Assembly: GCA_002104895.1 (NCBI GenBank)
Contig: MCFG01000055.1
Location: forward strand, 48,501-112,500
DNA from: Anaeromyces robustus
Taxonomy: Eukaryota > Neocallimastigomycota > Neocallimastigomycetes > Neocallimastigales > Neocallimastigaceae
Length of the DNA stretch: 64,000 nucleotides
Direction: 5' to 3'
Positions 51,086 to 61,275 of this stretch are shown piece by piece. Every line of letters starts with the position of its first letter. The stretch's first letter is position 1. The position numbers and the translations under genes were made by a program. The notes below the pieces were generated by a model. It searched no databases, was not told where the DNA came from, and saw nothing but the letters and a program-made list of their open reading frames with translations.

Positions 51086-52392
51086 TATTTACCTTTTTTT
51101 GGTTTTATTTATTTTTCGTTTTTTTTTTTTACAGCCAGTTTTTTTTTAATGTTTCCAAAAAAAAAAGAGAGGAAAAAAAAACAGAAAATGTTGAATTGAA
51201 CTTTTTAATTAATTAAAATAGTATAATTAAATACATTATATATTATACATTATACATTTTATATACATTAATCTATTAATTATATATTTTAATTTTGTAT
51301 TATTACATTTTATTCTAAAAAGTTTTATTAGAATATTTTATATTTATTATTATTATTTTTTATTAAATAAATAAATAAATATTAAATAATATTTGTAATA
51401 ATATGTTTACATATTTACATACAATATAATGTATGTACGTAGATGTTATTTTTTATTAATTATTTAATTATTTATTTAATTATTTCTGTTATTTCCTTTT
51501 TTTCTCTTTTTTGTAAAAAAAAACAAAAAACAAAAAAACATTTGGAGATTTAAACAAATAAAACAATAAAATATTTTAAAAATATTTTAAAATATATATA
51601 ATAATAATTATAAAAAAAAAATAATAATTTTAATAAACAAAATTTTAATTATTATTGTTATTGTTATAATTAATATAATTATAATTATTATATCTCAAAT
51701 ATCTCAAATATCTCAAATATCTCAAATATCCAATATTCTTAATAAGTTTATATATATAATTTTTTTTTTATAATATTATTTTTAAATATTTATCTTTTCT
51801 TTTTTAAAAAAAATATTTATCTTTTATCTTTTTATTTTTAAAAAATTTTTTTTTTTTTAAGATTTTTATTAAAAAAAAACTATAATAGATAAAAATTATT
51901 AAAAGTAAAAATATTATAATATTATCATAAAAAAGTCAATAAAAAAAAGTTCAAATAAGAATCAAATAAATATATTATATTTATATTATATATAATATAT
52001 AATTAATAATAATAAAAAAAAAGTAAAAAAAGTAAAAAAAAAAAAAAAATTTTAAATAGTAATATTATATACATTATATACCTACATATTATTATATTCT
52101 ATATAATATAAATAAAAACCTTTATTCAAAAATAATAAAAAAAATTCAAAGGTAAAATTATAAATAACAATATAATATAAAAGTAGTTTTATTATAAAAA
52201 AATAAATTTTAATATATATCATAAATTAAATATTTCTATAGATTATACATATGTATTTATATAAATAATGCATAAAATGAAATGATGGATAATAAATGTT
52301 TATATATTATTTTATTTTATTTTATATATAATATGAAAAAAAAAAATTTTTTTTTTAAAAAAAAAGGTAAAGATATATAATAATAATAAAAT
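50577..52392. promoter_or_regulatory. Shared divergent promoter region of two DUF998 genes
   Basis: 1.8 kb between the start codons of the paralogous genes; both promoters must lie here. It holds (AAAT)n tracts, the large imperfect palindrome at 50876-51087 and a CTCAAATAT repeat at about 51692-51730. No specific factor site can be named. Confidence 0.5.
50876..51087. repeat. Large imperfect palindrome
   Basis: The left side runs (AAAT)n, then TATTTATAATAATAAAT, then AAAAACAAATATA (to about 50950). The right side is TATATTTGTTTTTATT (from about 50981), then TTATTTATTATAAATATT and later (ATTT)n at about 51055-51087. The inner arms of about 32 bases pair with few mismatches; the outer arms pair only as simple repeats. 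Confidence 0.65.
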
Positions 52393-53175
52393 ATGGATAA
52401 ATATACACCTATAGAAAAAAGATTAAGACTCTTTGGAATTTTTAGTATTATAGGTTTATTATCTTATACGGCTATGGTTTTATTTTCACCTTTAGCTTAT
52501 CCTGGTTATGATTGGAAAAGTATGGCAGTTAGTGATCTTTCCGCCGATGATGCTCCTTCAAAAAATTTAGCTCATCAATTAAATTCTTTATATGGACCTT
52601 GTAGTATTGTATCTATTATGGCAATATGTGTTGTGATTATTACTTGTCCTTCAAAATTAACAAGATATGGTATTTATTCTTTTGCTTTAATGGAATGGAT
52701 TTCTGAAATTGGTTATTCTATGTTTTCTTGGATAGAAAATGAACCTTCTTCTCATCCTCAAAATATTATGCATCTTATTGTAACGATTTTAGTAGTCCTA
52801 TTTTCTTTAGCTGCTCTTATTTTAATAGCTATTGGTACTAGAAAATTAAAATCATTAAAATCTCTTAGTATTTGGGCTATTGTATGCTTGGTAGCTATGT
52901 TAATTGGTCCTATTGGAACAGGTTTATTACCTAAATCCGTTTTTGGTATATTTGAAAGATTTAGTACTTTTTCAGCCGTAATATTTAATACTGTATTGGG
53001 AGTATATTTAATGAAAGGAAATTTTATATTTAATAATAATAATGATGATGATGATGATGATGAAACTAATAATAATTCTAAGGATAGTAAAAAGGGTAAT
53101 AATAAAGATATTAATAGTAATAATAATAAGGATAACAATAATAATGATAATGATATTACTAATTACGAATCCTAA
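52393..53175 (+). CDS. DUF998 family membrane protein with acidic/Asn tail, 260 aa
   Basis: Single-exon paralogue of the gene at 49881. About the first 215 residues align without large gaps: AMVLFSPLAYPGYDWKSMAV, ADDAPSKNLAHQLNSLYGPC, SHPQNIMHLIVTILVVL and IGPIGTGLLPKSVFGIFERF. Six membrane segments are seen in the same places. The C-tail differs: a run of six Asp after an Asn run, then a Lys/Asn/Asp-rich stretch to residue 260, built from AAT and GAT repeats. Function unknown, as for the whole family. Presumably at a cell or organelle membrane; no cleavable signal peptide is apparent. The ATG at 52393 aligns with the paralogue's start. Arose by inverted local duplication. Confidence 0.8.
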   Translation: MDKYTPIEKRLRLFGIFSIIGLLSYTAMVLFSPLAYPGYDWKSMAVSDLSADDAPSKNLAHQLNSLYGPCSIVSIMAICVVIITCPSKLTRYGIYSFALMEWISEIGYSMFSWIENEPSSHPQNIMHLIVTILVVLFSLAALILIAIGTRKLKSLKSLSIWAIVCLVAMLIGPIGTGLLPKSVFGIFERFSTFSAVIFNTVLGVYLMKGNFIFNNNNDDDDDDETNNNSKDSKKGNNKDINSNNNKDNNNNDNDITNYES

Positions 53176-55820
53176 AAAAAATCTATTAATAAATAATTTA
53201 TTAAATCACTAAATAATAATAAATAAATAATTACTATTAAGATAATAAAATAATAAAAATAATATAATAATAAAATAATAATTACTATTAAAATAATAAA
53301 ACAATAATTAATATTAAAATAATAATTAATATTTTTAATAATGATTTATATATTAATATAATTATGTTAATAATAATATTAATGTGTTTTGTTATAAAAT
53401 TAATAGTGAAATAATTAATAATACATTTAATTATTCTTTACAATTTTTTTTTATATTATTTTGAAAGATATTTAAATATGGGAAAAAAAAAAAGATTTTT
53501 TTTTTACTATTTTTAATTTATTATTACATTATTACATTATTAAATAATTTTATATTATAATAATATTATAATAATAATTAATAATAATTAAATAGTTTAA
53601 TAATTAAATTAGAGTAATAATATAATATTTATAATAATAATAGTTACTTAGTAATAATAAAATAATAAAATAATAAAAATATTTATTATTATTTTTTATT
53701 CTTTAATTAATATAATATATAACTATAATATTTATTAATAATTATAATTTTTTTTCCTCTTATAGGCTTAATATCCTTTACTATTATGACGGTTAATATC
53801 TTTTTAGTATGAATTATACTTTTTTATTTATTTCTTTTCTTTTGAAACTTAAATTGTTTATAAATAATCATATGTTAAAAAATGGATGATTTTCAATAAT
53901 ATTTATTTAATAAATTATTTAAACCGTTTATTTAAACCGTTTTTTTATTTTTTTTTTATTTTATTCATAATATTATTTATAAAACAAGACAATAGATTTT
54001 AAAGAACGGTTTGTATCAATGATAAAATGATAAATGATAATTTTGTTAAAGTATATATAAAATAAAGTTTATATTTATATTTATATATTTATTTATATTT
54101 ATATTTATCATATAGAGTTTATTATTTATTATTATTAAAAATTATTATTTATTAAAAACTGTAATAATAATAATAATAATAAAAAATAAATTGAGAATTA
54201 TCCATTCTTAATTTTAATTAGTTATAAATCTAACCTATTATTTTTTTTCATTTTTCCAACTTTTTTAATTGGTAAGGAATATTTATTAATCACATGATAT
54301 ATCACAGGTACTTTTTGATAAATAAAATATAATCAATTAAATTTAATTTATTATTTATAATTATTTAATTATAAATTTATGCAAGTTTAACATTATAATT
54401 ATATTTAAAATATATATGATACATATTGTTTAAATTAAATTAAATTGTATTATTTAATTTATTTTATATTGAATTTTAATAAATATGGAAAATTTTTATA
54501 ATAATAAATAACAATATAATGTAATACAATGTAATATAATATGTTGAATATATTAATTTAAATGGGAAAAAAAATTACTTGAAAAAGAGTTTAAAAAAAA
54601 AAAAAAGAAAAAGAAAAAAAAAAATTTTTTTTTTATATTTAATGATTTGGGAAATTATTTACTATTTTTAATATAACACAAAGAAAAAACAAAAGAACAA
54701 AAAAAAAAAAAAAAGAAAAAAAAAAAAAAGAAAAAAAACAGAAAAAAAAAAAATAGAATAGAAAACATAAAAAAGAATAGAAAACATAAAAAAAGAATAG
54801 AAAATATTTTGAATAATAATAATTAAATATTATTTAAATATATATAATTTTTATATACTTTATATATTTTAATAATATATAATAAGTATATCAAAAGATA
54901 AAAAAAGATTAAAGAAAAAAAAAAACATTCATTTTACATCATCTTATCTAATAATAAATGAATAAAAAGCATTAGAATTAGATTTTAATCTATATAAAGA
55001 AATAAAAAATACAATTTAATAATTAATTATTTTATGTAACATTAAATCACATTATTTATTAATTATACATAATTTATTATTTATTTATTATATTATAAAG
55101 AATTATTATTATTATTATAATGTATTATTATTATCAAGTATTATTTTTATATAACTTATTGATTAACACACCATTCTTCTTCATTTATTCATTGTTGAAT
55201 TATTGTTGAATTTAATTCTTTTCATTATCAGTTTTCATAATCAATTTTCAATTTTTTTTTTATAGTGTAAACTAATGGGAGATAACAAAATATCTGCTAA
55301 ATATCTGCTAAATATCTGCTATATATTGAAATACTAAAAATAAAAAAAAAAATTTTTTTTTCTTTATTTTTCCTAAATAAAATAAATTTAAACTCTAATA
55401 AATAATAAAAAATAAATATTTAAATAATAATAAATTATGTATAATAATAAATGATGTAAATAATAAAAAAGAATAAAATTTTATTACTTTTTTTTTTTTT
55501 TTTCTTCTTTTTTACTTTTAAAACAATTTTTTTTTTTCATTAAATTAAAATGTATCAGAAATTAATTGAAATAAATTAATATTCAAATAAATTTATTTAA
55601 TATATTGTAAGAAATATAATGATAATATATATTATTATAGTCTATATACAAAATTTAATTTAATTGTATTTCAAATTAAATTAAAATGCTTTTTTTTTTT
55701 TTTTTTAATTTTTATAAAAAATAATAGTAAAAAATTGAAGAATTAATAAAATATATAAAAGAGCTATTATCACCTAAAATATATTTAAATTTCTTTTTAT
55801 TCATAAAAAATATATATATA
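53176..55820. other. 2.6-kb intergenic region, no gene seen
   Basis: AAT repeats after the DUF998 gene, then mixed A/T DNA. A strongly purine-biased stretch at about 54590-54810 carries a GAATAGAAAACATAAAAAA repeat. ATATCTGCTAA is repeated three times at 55290-55322. No coding-like frame. Confidence 0.6.
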
Positions 55821-55823
55821 TAA

Positions 55824-56171
55824 ATTAGAAAAAAGGAAAGGCTGAACCAAAAAGAAAACCAGAAAAAAAATGGAATGAAAGGAAAACTAAAATATGTAAA
55901 AGGAATCAAAATGGTAGAAGAAATATCAATAAAGTGTTAAGGCATAACACTTTATATAAAGTAAAATTATTCTTGAATTCAGTATAAAAGAAAAGAAATA
56001 AGTTTTTTTGATTGTGTGTGTCAGCTTGCAAAGGAATTAGTTTTTCTATCTTATGGACTAAAAGTGAAGAAAAATTTAGAAGAAAGAAAGAAAAATAAAA
56101 GAAAAAAGAAATATATAATATATAATAAATTAATATTTTTTATTTTTTCTATATATTTAATTTGTTTTTAA
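55824..56171 (+). pseudogene. Coding-like fragment pair, unidentified
   Basis: A plus-strand frame at 55824-55940 codes 38 residues including KGKLKYVKGIKMVEEISIKC before a TAA. A second frame at 55977-56171 (no ATG) includes FFDCVCQLAKELVFLSYGLK and a Lys-rich tail. The varied residue use is unlike the surrounding DNA. They may be exons of one broken gene or of a mobile element. A 10-bp-stem hairpin (55930-55954) joins the two. No family recognised. Confidence 0.3.
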
Positions 56172-56304
56172 ATTTTATATGTGTTTTATATATTATATTT
56201 ATATATAAAAAAATTTATAAATATATATATATAACATTTATAAAAATATATAGAAATAATAATAAAATATATTATATAATATATATTTTCTCATTCATTT
56301 CGTT

Positions 56305-56394
56305 TTTATTTTTTTAATTTATAATAAAAGATGACTAATTTATATATATAGATTTAATTTTTAGTCATCTTTTATTATAAATTAAAAAAATAAA
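56305..56394. repeat. Perfect 34-bp inverted repeat
   Basis: Arms at 56305-56338 and 56361-56394 are exact complements around a 22-base loop. The inner part of the arm reads ATAATAAAAGATGACTAA and is not simple repeat DNA. Confidence 0.85.
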
Positions 56395-56460
56395 ATAAAA
56401 TGAATAAATATCATTATAAAAAAATAATATTCAATGATTTTAAGGACTGAATTATGATAA

Positions 56461-56676
56461 AGTCTTTTTCTTGCTACTTTTTTTTTCTTTGATGGTGCTT
56501 TATGGGAATATATATATATTTTATCTTCAGCTTTTTATTATTGGCTAACTCTTATGGTAAAAAAAACGTGCGTACATAATTTTTTTTTAATAACTTTGGG
56601 GAACATACACAAAGTGATTTTATTTAAGAATTTTTGGCTATTCTTAACTATCTTTTGGAAGGAAAAAATGCACTAA
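56461..56676 (+). pseudogene. 71-codon hydrophobic open frame without start, unidentified
   Basis: Open from just after a TAA at 56458 to a TAA at 56674-56676. It reads FFDGALWEYIYILSSAFYYW, then LTLMVKKTCVHNFFLITLG, then KNFWLFLTIFWKEKMH. Three Trp clusters, His and Cys and two or three hydrophobic segments make a random origin unlikely. The only inner ATGs are near the middle and end. It could be a transmembrane exon of an unrecognised gene or the relic of one. Confidence 0.3.
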
Positions 56677-56770
56677 CTAACAAGAGGGAATATATTTTAT
56701 ATATAAAGAAAAGAAAATGAAGAAAAAAAGAAAGAAACCAGGAAAAAGAAAAAAAGAAAAGAAAAAGAAA

Positions 56771-56772
<2 letters not shown>

Positions 56773-56809
<37 letters not shown>

Positions 56810-57045
56810 GCACACAATTTGTACGTCAACTTTATTGAATTTAAATATTAAAATACATGAATCATAAAAAAAACACATAATGAAAAAAAATGATACTAAA
56901 AAAAATAAAAACCAGTAAAATATTATAGATAATAATAGATAATACTGGAGGAAAAAAAGAAGTATAATAATATTTAAAAACAATAAATCCATACAGCCCT
57001 TAATTCTAAATATAGAATTAAAGTAAAATTGATCTATCCTATTCC
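56773..57045 (-). repeat. Dispersed poly(A)-ended repeat, copy B (best preserved)
   Basis: On the minus strand it starts near 57045 (GAATAGGATAGATCAATTTT), continues with GTATGGATTTATTGTTTTTA, CCTCCAGTATTATCTATTAT and ATGATTCATGTATTTTAATA, then AATAAA at 56836-56831. GTGTGCCAT follows, and a run of 34 A at 56806-56773. The 24 nt from AATAAA to the A run is normal for a cleaved and polyadenylated transcript. Copies A and C are diverged relatives. Confidence 0.8.
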
Positions 57046-58607
57046 ACTAAAAAAGAAAAGAGAACTTGGATAATTTATCTTCTAAAGAAAGAAAAAAAAA
57101 AGGCTGGACATTTTGAATTTCTAAACTATTTGTTTAAATAATATATAATTATTTAAATAATAAACATTTTTAGAAATTCATTTTCTTTTTTTTTTTTTAA
57201 TATTTTTTTTTTGAAAAAAACAAGTTTACTTAATAAAAATTAAAAAACCCTCTTTTTTATTTTATTTACTTTCTTTTTTTTTAATATAAAAAAAGGAAAA
57301 AAAAAAAAAAAACTGATGTATAAAAAAAAAAAAGGACACAAATTTTTTTTATAATAGTAGTTTTTTTTATATATATTTTTTTCTTTTATTATTTTTTATT
57401 TTATTTTTTATTATTAATTTTTTTTTTTTTGCTTTACGTAAAACTTTTATATAAATTTATAAAAATTAAAAATACTAAAGTAATATTTTGAATTTTTTTT
57501 TTTATATAACTAAATAACTTTAAAAAAAAGAAAATTTTTTTTTAATTTTTGAATTTCGTATGAATTTTTTTTTATCTTTGAGATTGAATTATTTTTTTTT
57601 TTTTTTTGATCATTTTTTTTTATTAATTATGTTTCTTTAATATTATTAAAACTTAAAAAAAAAAACTTCTCTATATAAAATATATAAAAAAAATTTAAAA
57701 TGTTTTTTATATATTGTACATAAAAATATGGGATATTTTATTTATAATTGGTTTTTTTTTTTTGTTTAATTTTTTTTTCTTATTGATTTCATTTTATTAT
57801 TTTTCTTTTTACATTTGATTTTTTTGCCATATTTTTGCCATTTTTTTTCTTCGTTATATTATTTTTTGCAATTTCGTTCTTTTTTTTTTTTTATAAATAA
57901 AATTAATAATAAATAAAAAAAATTTTTTATTAGATGTAATCAATACATCCCTAAATTTTGCATCATTCATTATTTGTTTTTTTTTTTCTTTTAGGTTTCT
58001 CTTTTAAATTATTCTCCTATTTAAAAATTAATATTTTACTTTTTACTAAACTATATTTTACTTAATCTTTTTTTTTCTTTTCTTTTTTTTTACTAAAATG
58101 TGTGTGTATATATATCGATTATTTTTTTTAAACTTTTTTTTTCTTTTGCTTCTTATTTTTTTTAAACTTTTTTGTGTAATTAATGATTTTAAAAAACCTT
58201 TTTTCTTTTAATTTTTCTTTTATAAAAAAAAAAAAATATCATTTTTTATTTTTCAAATTGTTCTTTTTTAAAATTTATAAAAAAAAATTTATTTACTATT
58301 AAAAGGTGTTTTTATATAAAAAAAAAAGTTTTAAAAAAATCTATTTTAGTAAAAAAAATAAAATTTATATATATATAGGTTATTTATAAAAAAAAAGATA
58401 GATTTTGAAATATTTTTGTTTTTTTAAAGGCGCTTCAAGGCATTTTTCTTTTTTAGTGGGCGATTATTTTTCATCTTTTCTTTATTATTTACTTTCATTG
58501 ATGTGTGTTGAAAATTGAAAAAGTTCTTTAATAATAATAAAAAAAAATCTTTTTAGAAAAAAAAAAAAATTTTTTTTATGTTAAATTATTAAATTAAACT
58601 TTCTTCC
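57046..58607. other. 1.6-kb region downstream of the CotH gene
   Basis: T-rich DNA that includes the 3' UTR of the CotH-dockerin gene. A slightly GC-richer spot with AAAGGCGCTTCAAGGCATTT at 58427-58446 and AGTGGGCGATT at 58456-58466 lies about 150 bases after the stop codon. No open frame or RNA family recognised. Confidence 0.5.
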
Positions 58608-61275
58608 TTAACAACTGGCTAAAAGACCACACCAGTCACCATTTTCAATACCCCAGTTACCATCATTATCACTGTAGACAGGACTGGAACAAGTAGAACA
58701 ACATGGGTAACCTAAAGCTTCAGACCAACATACAACTTGAGCCTTAGTAATACCACACCAGTCACCATTTTCAACACCCCAATCACCATTTTCATCAGTG
58801 TAGAAGACTTCAGTGTTGTTTGGTGAACAACATGGGTAACCAAGAGATTTAACAACACAATCACCACTAGCACCACCAGTTGGTCTAACATTAGTAGTAG
58901 TTCTAGTAGTCTTCTTGGTAGTAGTTCTTCTAGTACTAGTATAACCAGCTGGTTTTGGTGGTTGAGATTGAGTAGTTTTTGGAGTATTATTGGCTGGTTG
59001 ACCTCCTCCGAATAACATAAATTGAGTATTAATTGGACCTTCAACAGCTCTATCAACATCATAATAATAGTTAATGTTCATGTATTCTGGATCACATTGA
59101 AGTTTGTAATCGTTACAAACCTTTCTATATCTAAGAAGAATCCAGAACTTTAAACCATAAGCAGAAGAAGAGGAACTTACACCAATGTTAGTAAATTCAC
59201 TATTAGCTTCCCATTGAGCCATAGTATAATCAGCAGTAGCCTTAGTATTAAGCATACCTGGTTTTCTACCATTAACTGGAGTCTTATCTTTTTGAACATA
59301 TGGTCTAATAAAGTCCTTTAATTCATCAATACGTGGGAAAAGAAGTCCTGGGTTGAAAGCTTCAGCAACAAACTTTTCAAGAAGTTGCTTGAAACGAGTT
59401 TGATCCTTCTTAATACAAACATCAAGAATGTGACGAGATTTAGAAGTCCAATCAGCAAATGACCAACTTGGATAATCCTTATCTTGTTTAATTGAACCAG
59501 CAAATTCAACAGCACAAACATCTTGACCGAAATCACCATCAAAATCGTATTCAATCATAGTCCATTTACCTCCAAATTGTTGTGGCTTTTTGTAAACAAC
59601 AAAGTTGTGACCAGTATTAAGGAAGTGATCCCATGAACCACATAAATATTCATAAATCATATTATTAATAAATTGATCAACATCAAATATATTTTTAACA
59701 TCATTTATAGATTGAGCACGATCTAAAGTATCCAAGAAGTTTCTCCATTCAGTATTATCAGTAACCTCATCATTTTCGTTAACACATTGAGTAGCACTAT
59801 CTCTAACAGTTAAAGTAGCACCACCAGACTTACATTTCATAACGTGAGTAGAATCCTTGTCACCATATTCTAATTCAGCCCAAGTTGGTTTTGGTGAATC
59901 CATGAAAACGTAGAATCCCCAGTATTCATTGTTAACGTATAATGACATGTAATTAGCAGAAATAGAAGTCATACCAAGACGATTTTGAATATCACAAACT
60001 AATTTAGATCTTAAATAGGTAGCTTCACGAGCTTCTGAACGAATTCTAAATTGTTTACGTCCGAATAAATCATCCTTACCACGAATCTTAAGGTTGAAAG
60101 CTTGTCTAGCATACATACGTGAAGAACTACCACCAATAGAGAATGTAACTTTATCAAAATCTTTCTTTACACTTTTTATATTAATTATTATTTTGTTTTA
60201 TTTATTTTTTGTTATTTTATTTATGTAACATATTTATATATTATATTTATAAATATTTAAAATTAAAAATTAAATATTATAAAAAAAAACCATATAATAA
60301 TAAATTAGTAAATAAAAAAATTAATATATTTATTTAATAAATTTTCATATTATTATTTTTTCTTTTTTTTTTCTCTTTAAAACTTTTTTATTATAAATGA
60401 TAAATTATATATAAATTATTAATTATTAATTAATCATATATATTTACCCGCCAACAGTAACACTTAAAGTAGCATTCTTAGTCTTCCAATTTTCTTTTTG
60501 GGTCATGAAGCCGCCGCCGCCTCCACCGAAGCCGCCCCAGCCTCCACCGAAGCCACCTTGACCACCGAAGCCGCCCCAGCCGCCTTGACCTTGACCGCCG
60601 AAACCGCCTTGTCCTTGACCGCCGAAGCCGCCTTGACCTTGGCCGCCCCAGCCTCCTTGACCTTGACCACCGAAGCCGCCTTGACCTTGGCCTCCGAAGC
60701 CGCCTTGACCACCCCATTGACGTTTTTCTTTACCTATTTCATCACGTTTTCCAAACCAACCACCACCACCAGCACTAATTTCAGTTTTTAATTCTTGTAA
60801 AATACTTGGTGGAAGAGTAATTCTAAAATCTGGAACTTCATCATCCATAAGTTCGAAAAGCTTGGCACGTTGGCCATCTGGGATGAAGTCAGTAGAAGCT
60901 GTTACAAAAGTAGCTGTTTTATTAATTTTTTTTTATTTTATTTTATATTTTATTTTTATTTAAACATATAATATATATATTATTTAAATTTAAATATTGT
61001 TTTATAATATTATATTATTTTATTATATTTTGGATTATTATTATTATTATATATTGATCATATAAATAATTGATTATATTATTATTATTATTATTATGTG
61101 TATTATTATATTTTTATGATGATATATATAATATATATATATTTTTTTTAAAAAAAATTTTTTTATTAGTTTATCAAATATTTTATTATTTTTATTAATA
61201 AAAAGCTATATTAATAAATTATATATATGTATATTTACCAAAAAGTAAACCAGTTACAATTTGTGTTAATTTCAT
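58608..61275 (-). CDS. Secreted CotH-family protein with two fungal dockerins, 688 aa
   Basis: Exons 61239-61275, 60448-60913 and 58608-60171 join in frame (2067 nt, 688 residues) with GTAAAT donors. Residues 1-19 form a signal peptide starting [13 protein letters not shown] linker with [15 protein letters not shown] follows, then a Gly-rich repeat (GGQGQGGF/W units) at about 79-147. The CotH kinase-like domain spans about 150-540, with [25 protein letters not shown] at 347-351 and YDFDGDFG ending at 383, the usual acidic site. A Thr/Pro-rich linker (about 558-601) leads to two dockerins (602-646, 647-688), each with GYPCCS and ENGDWCG. The dockerins should attach it to the extracellular cellulosome. 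CotH in Bacillus phosphorylates spore-coat proteins; the role in gut-fungal cellulosomes is not known. C-ending codons suggest high expression. Confidence 0.93.
60500..60720 (-). repeat. GC-rich minisatellite coding Gly-Gln-Phe/Trp repeats
   Basis: Repeats of GGTCAAGGCGGCTTCGG type within exon 2 of the CotH gene. The stretch is by far the GC-richest in the window and gives long spurious frames in all three other readings. Confidence 0.9.

Noticed and set aside
58712-59554. Minus-strand frames of 116 and 78 codons inside the CotH gene
   Set aside because: Alternative frames under the main exon with no domain content.
60478-60791. Four overlapping frames on both strands (Arg-rich, Ala/Thr-rich)
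   Set aside because: They are shadows of the GC-rich glycine repeat of the CotH gene; only the frame continuous with signal peptide and CotH domain by splicing is real.
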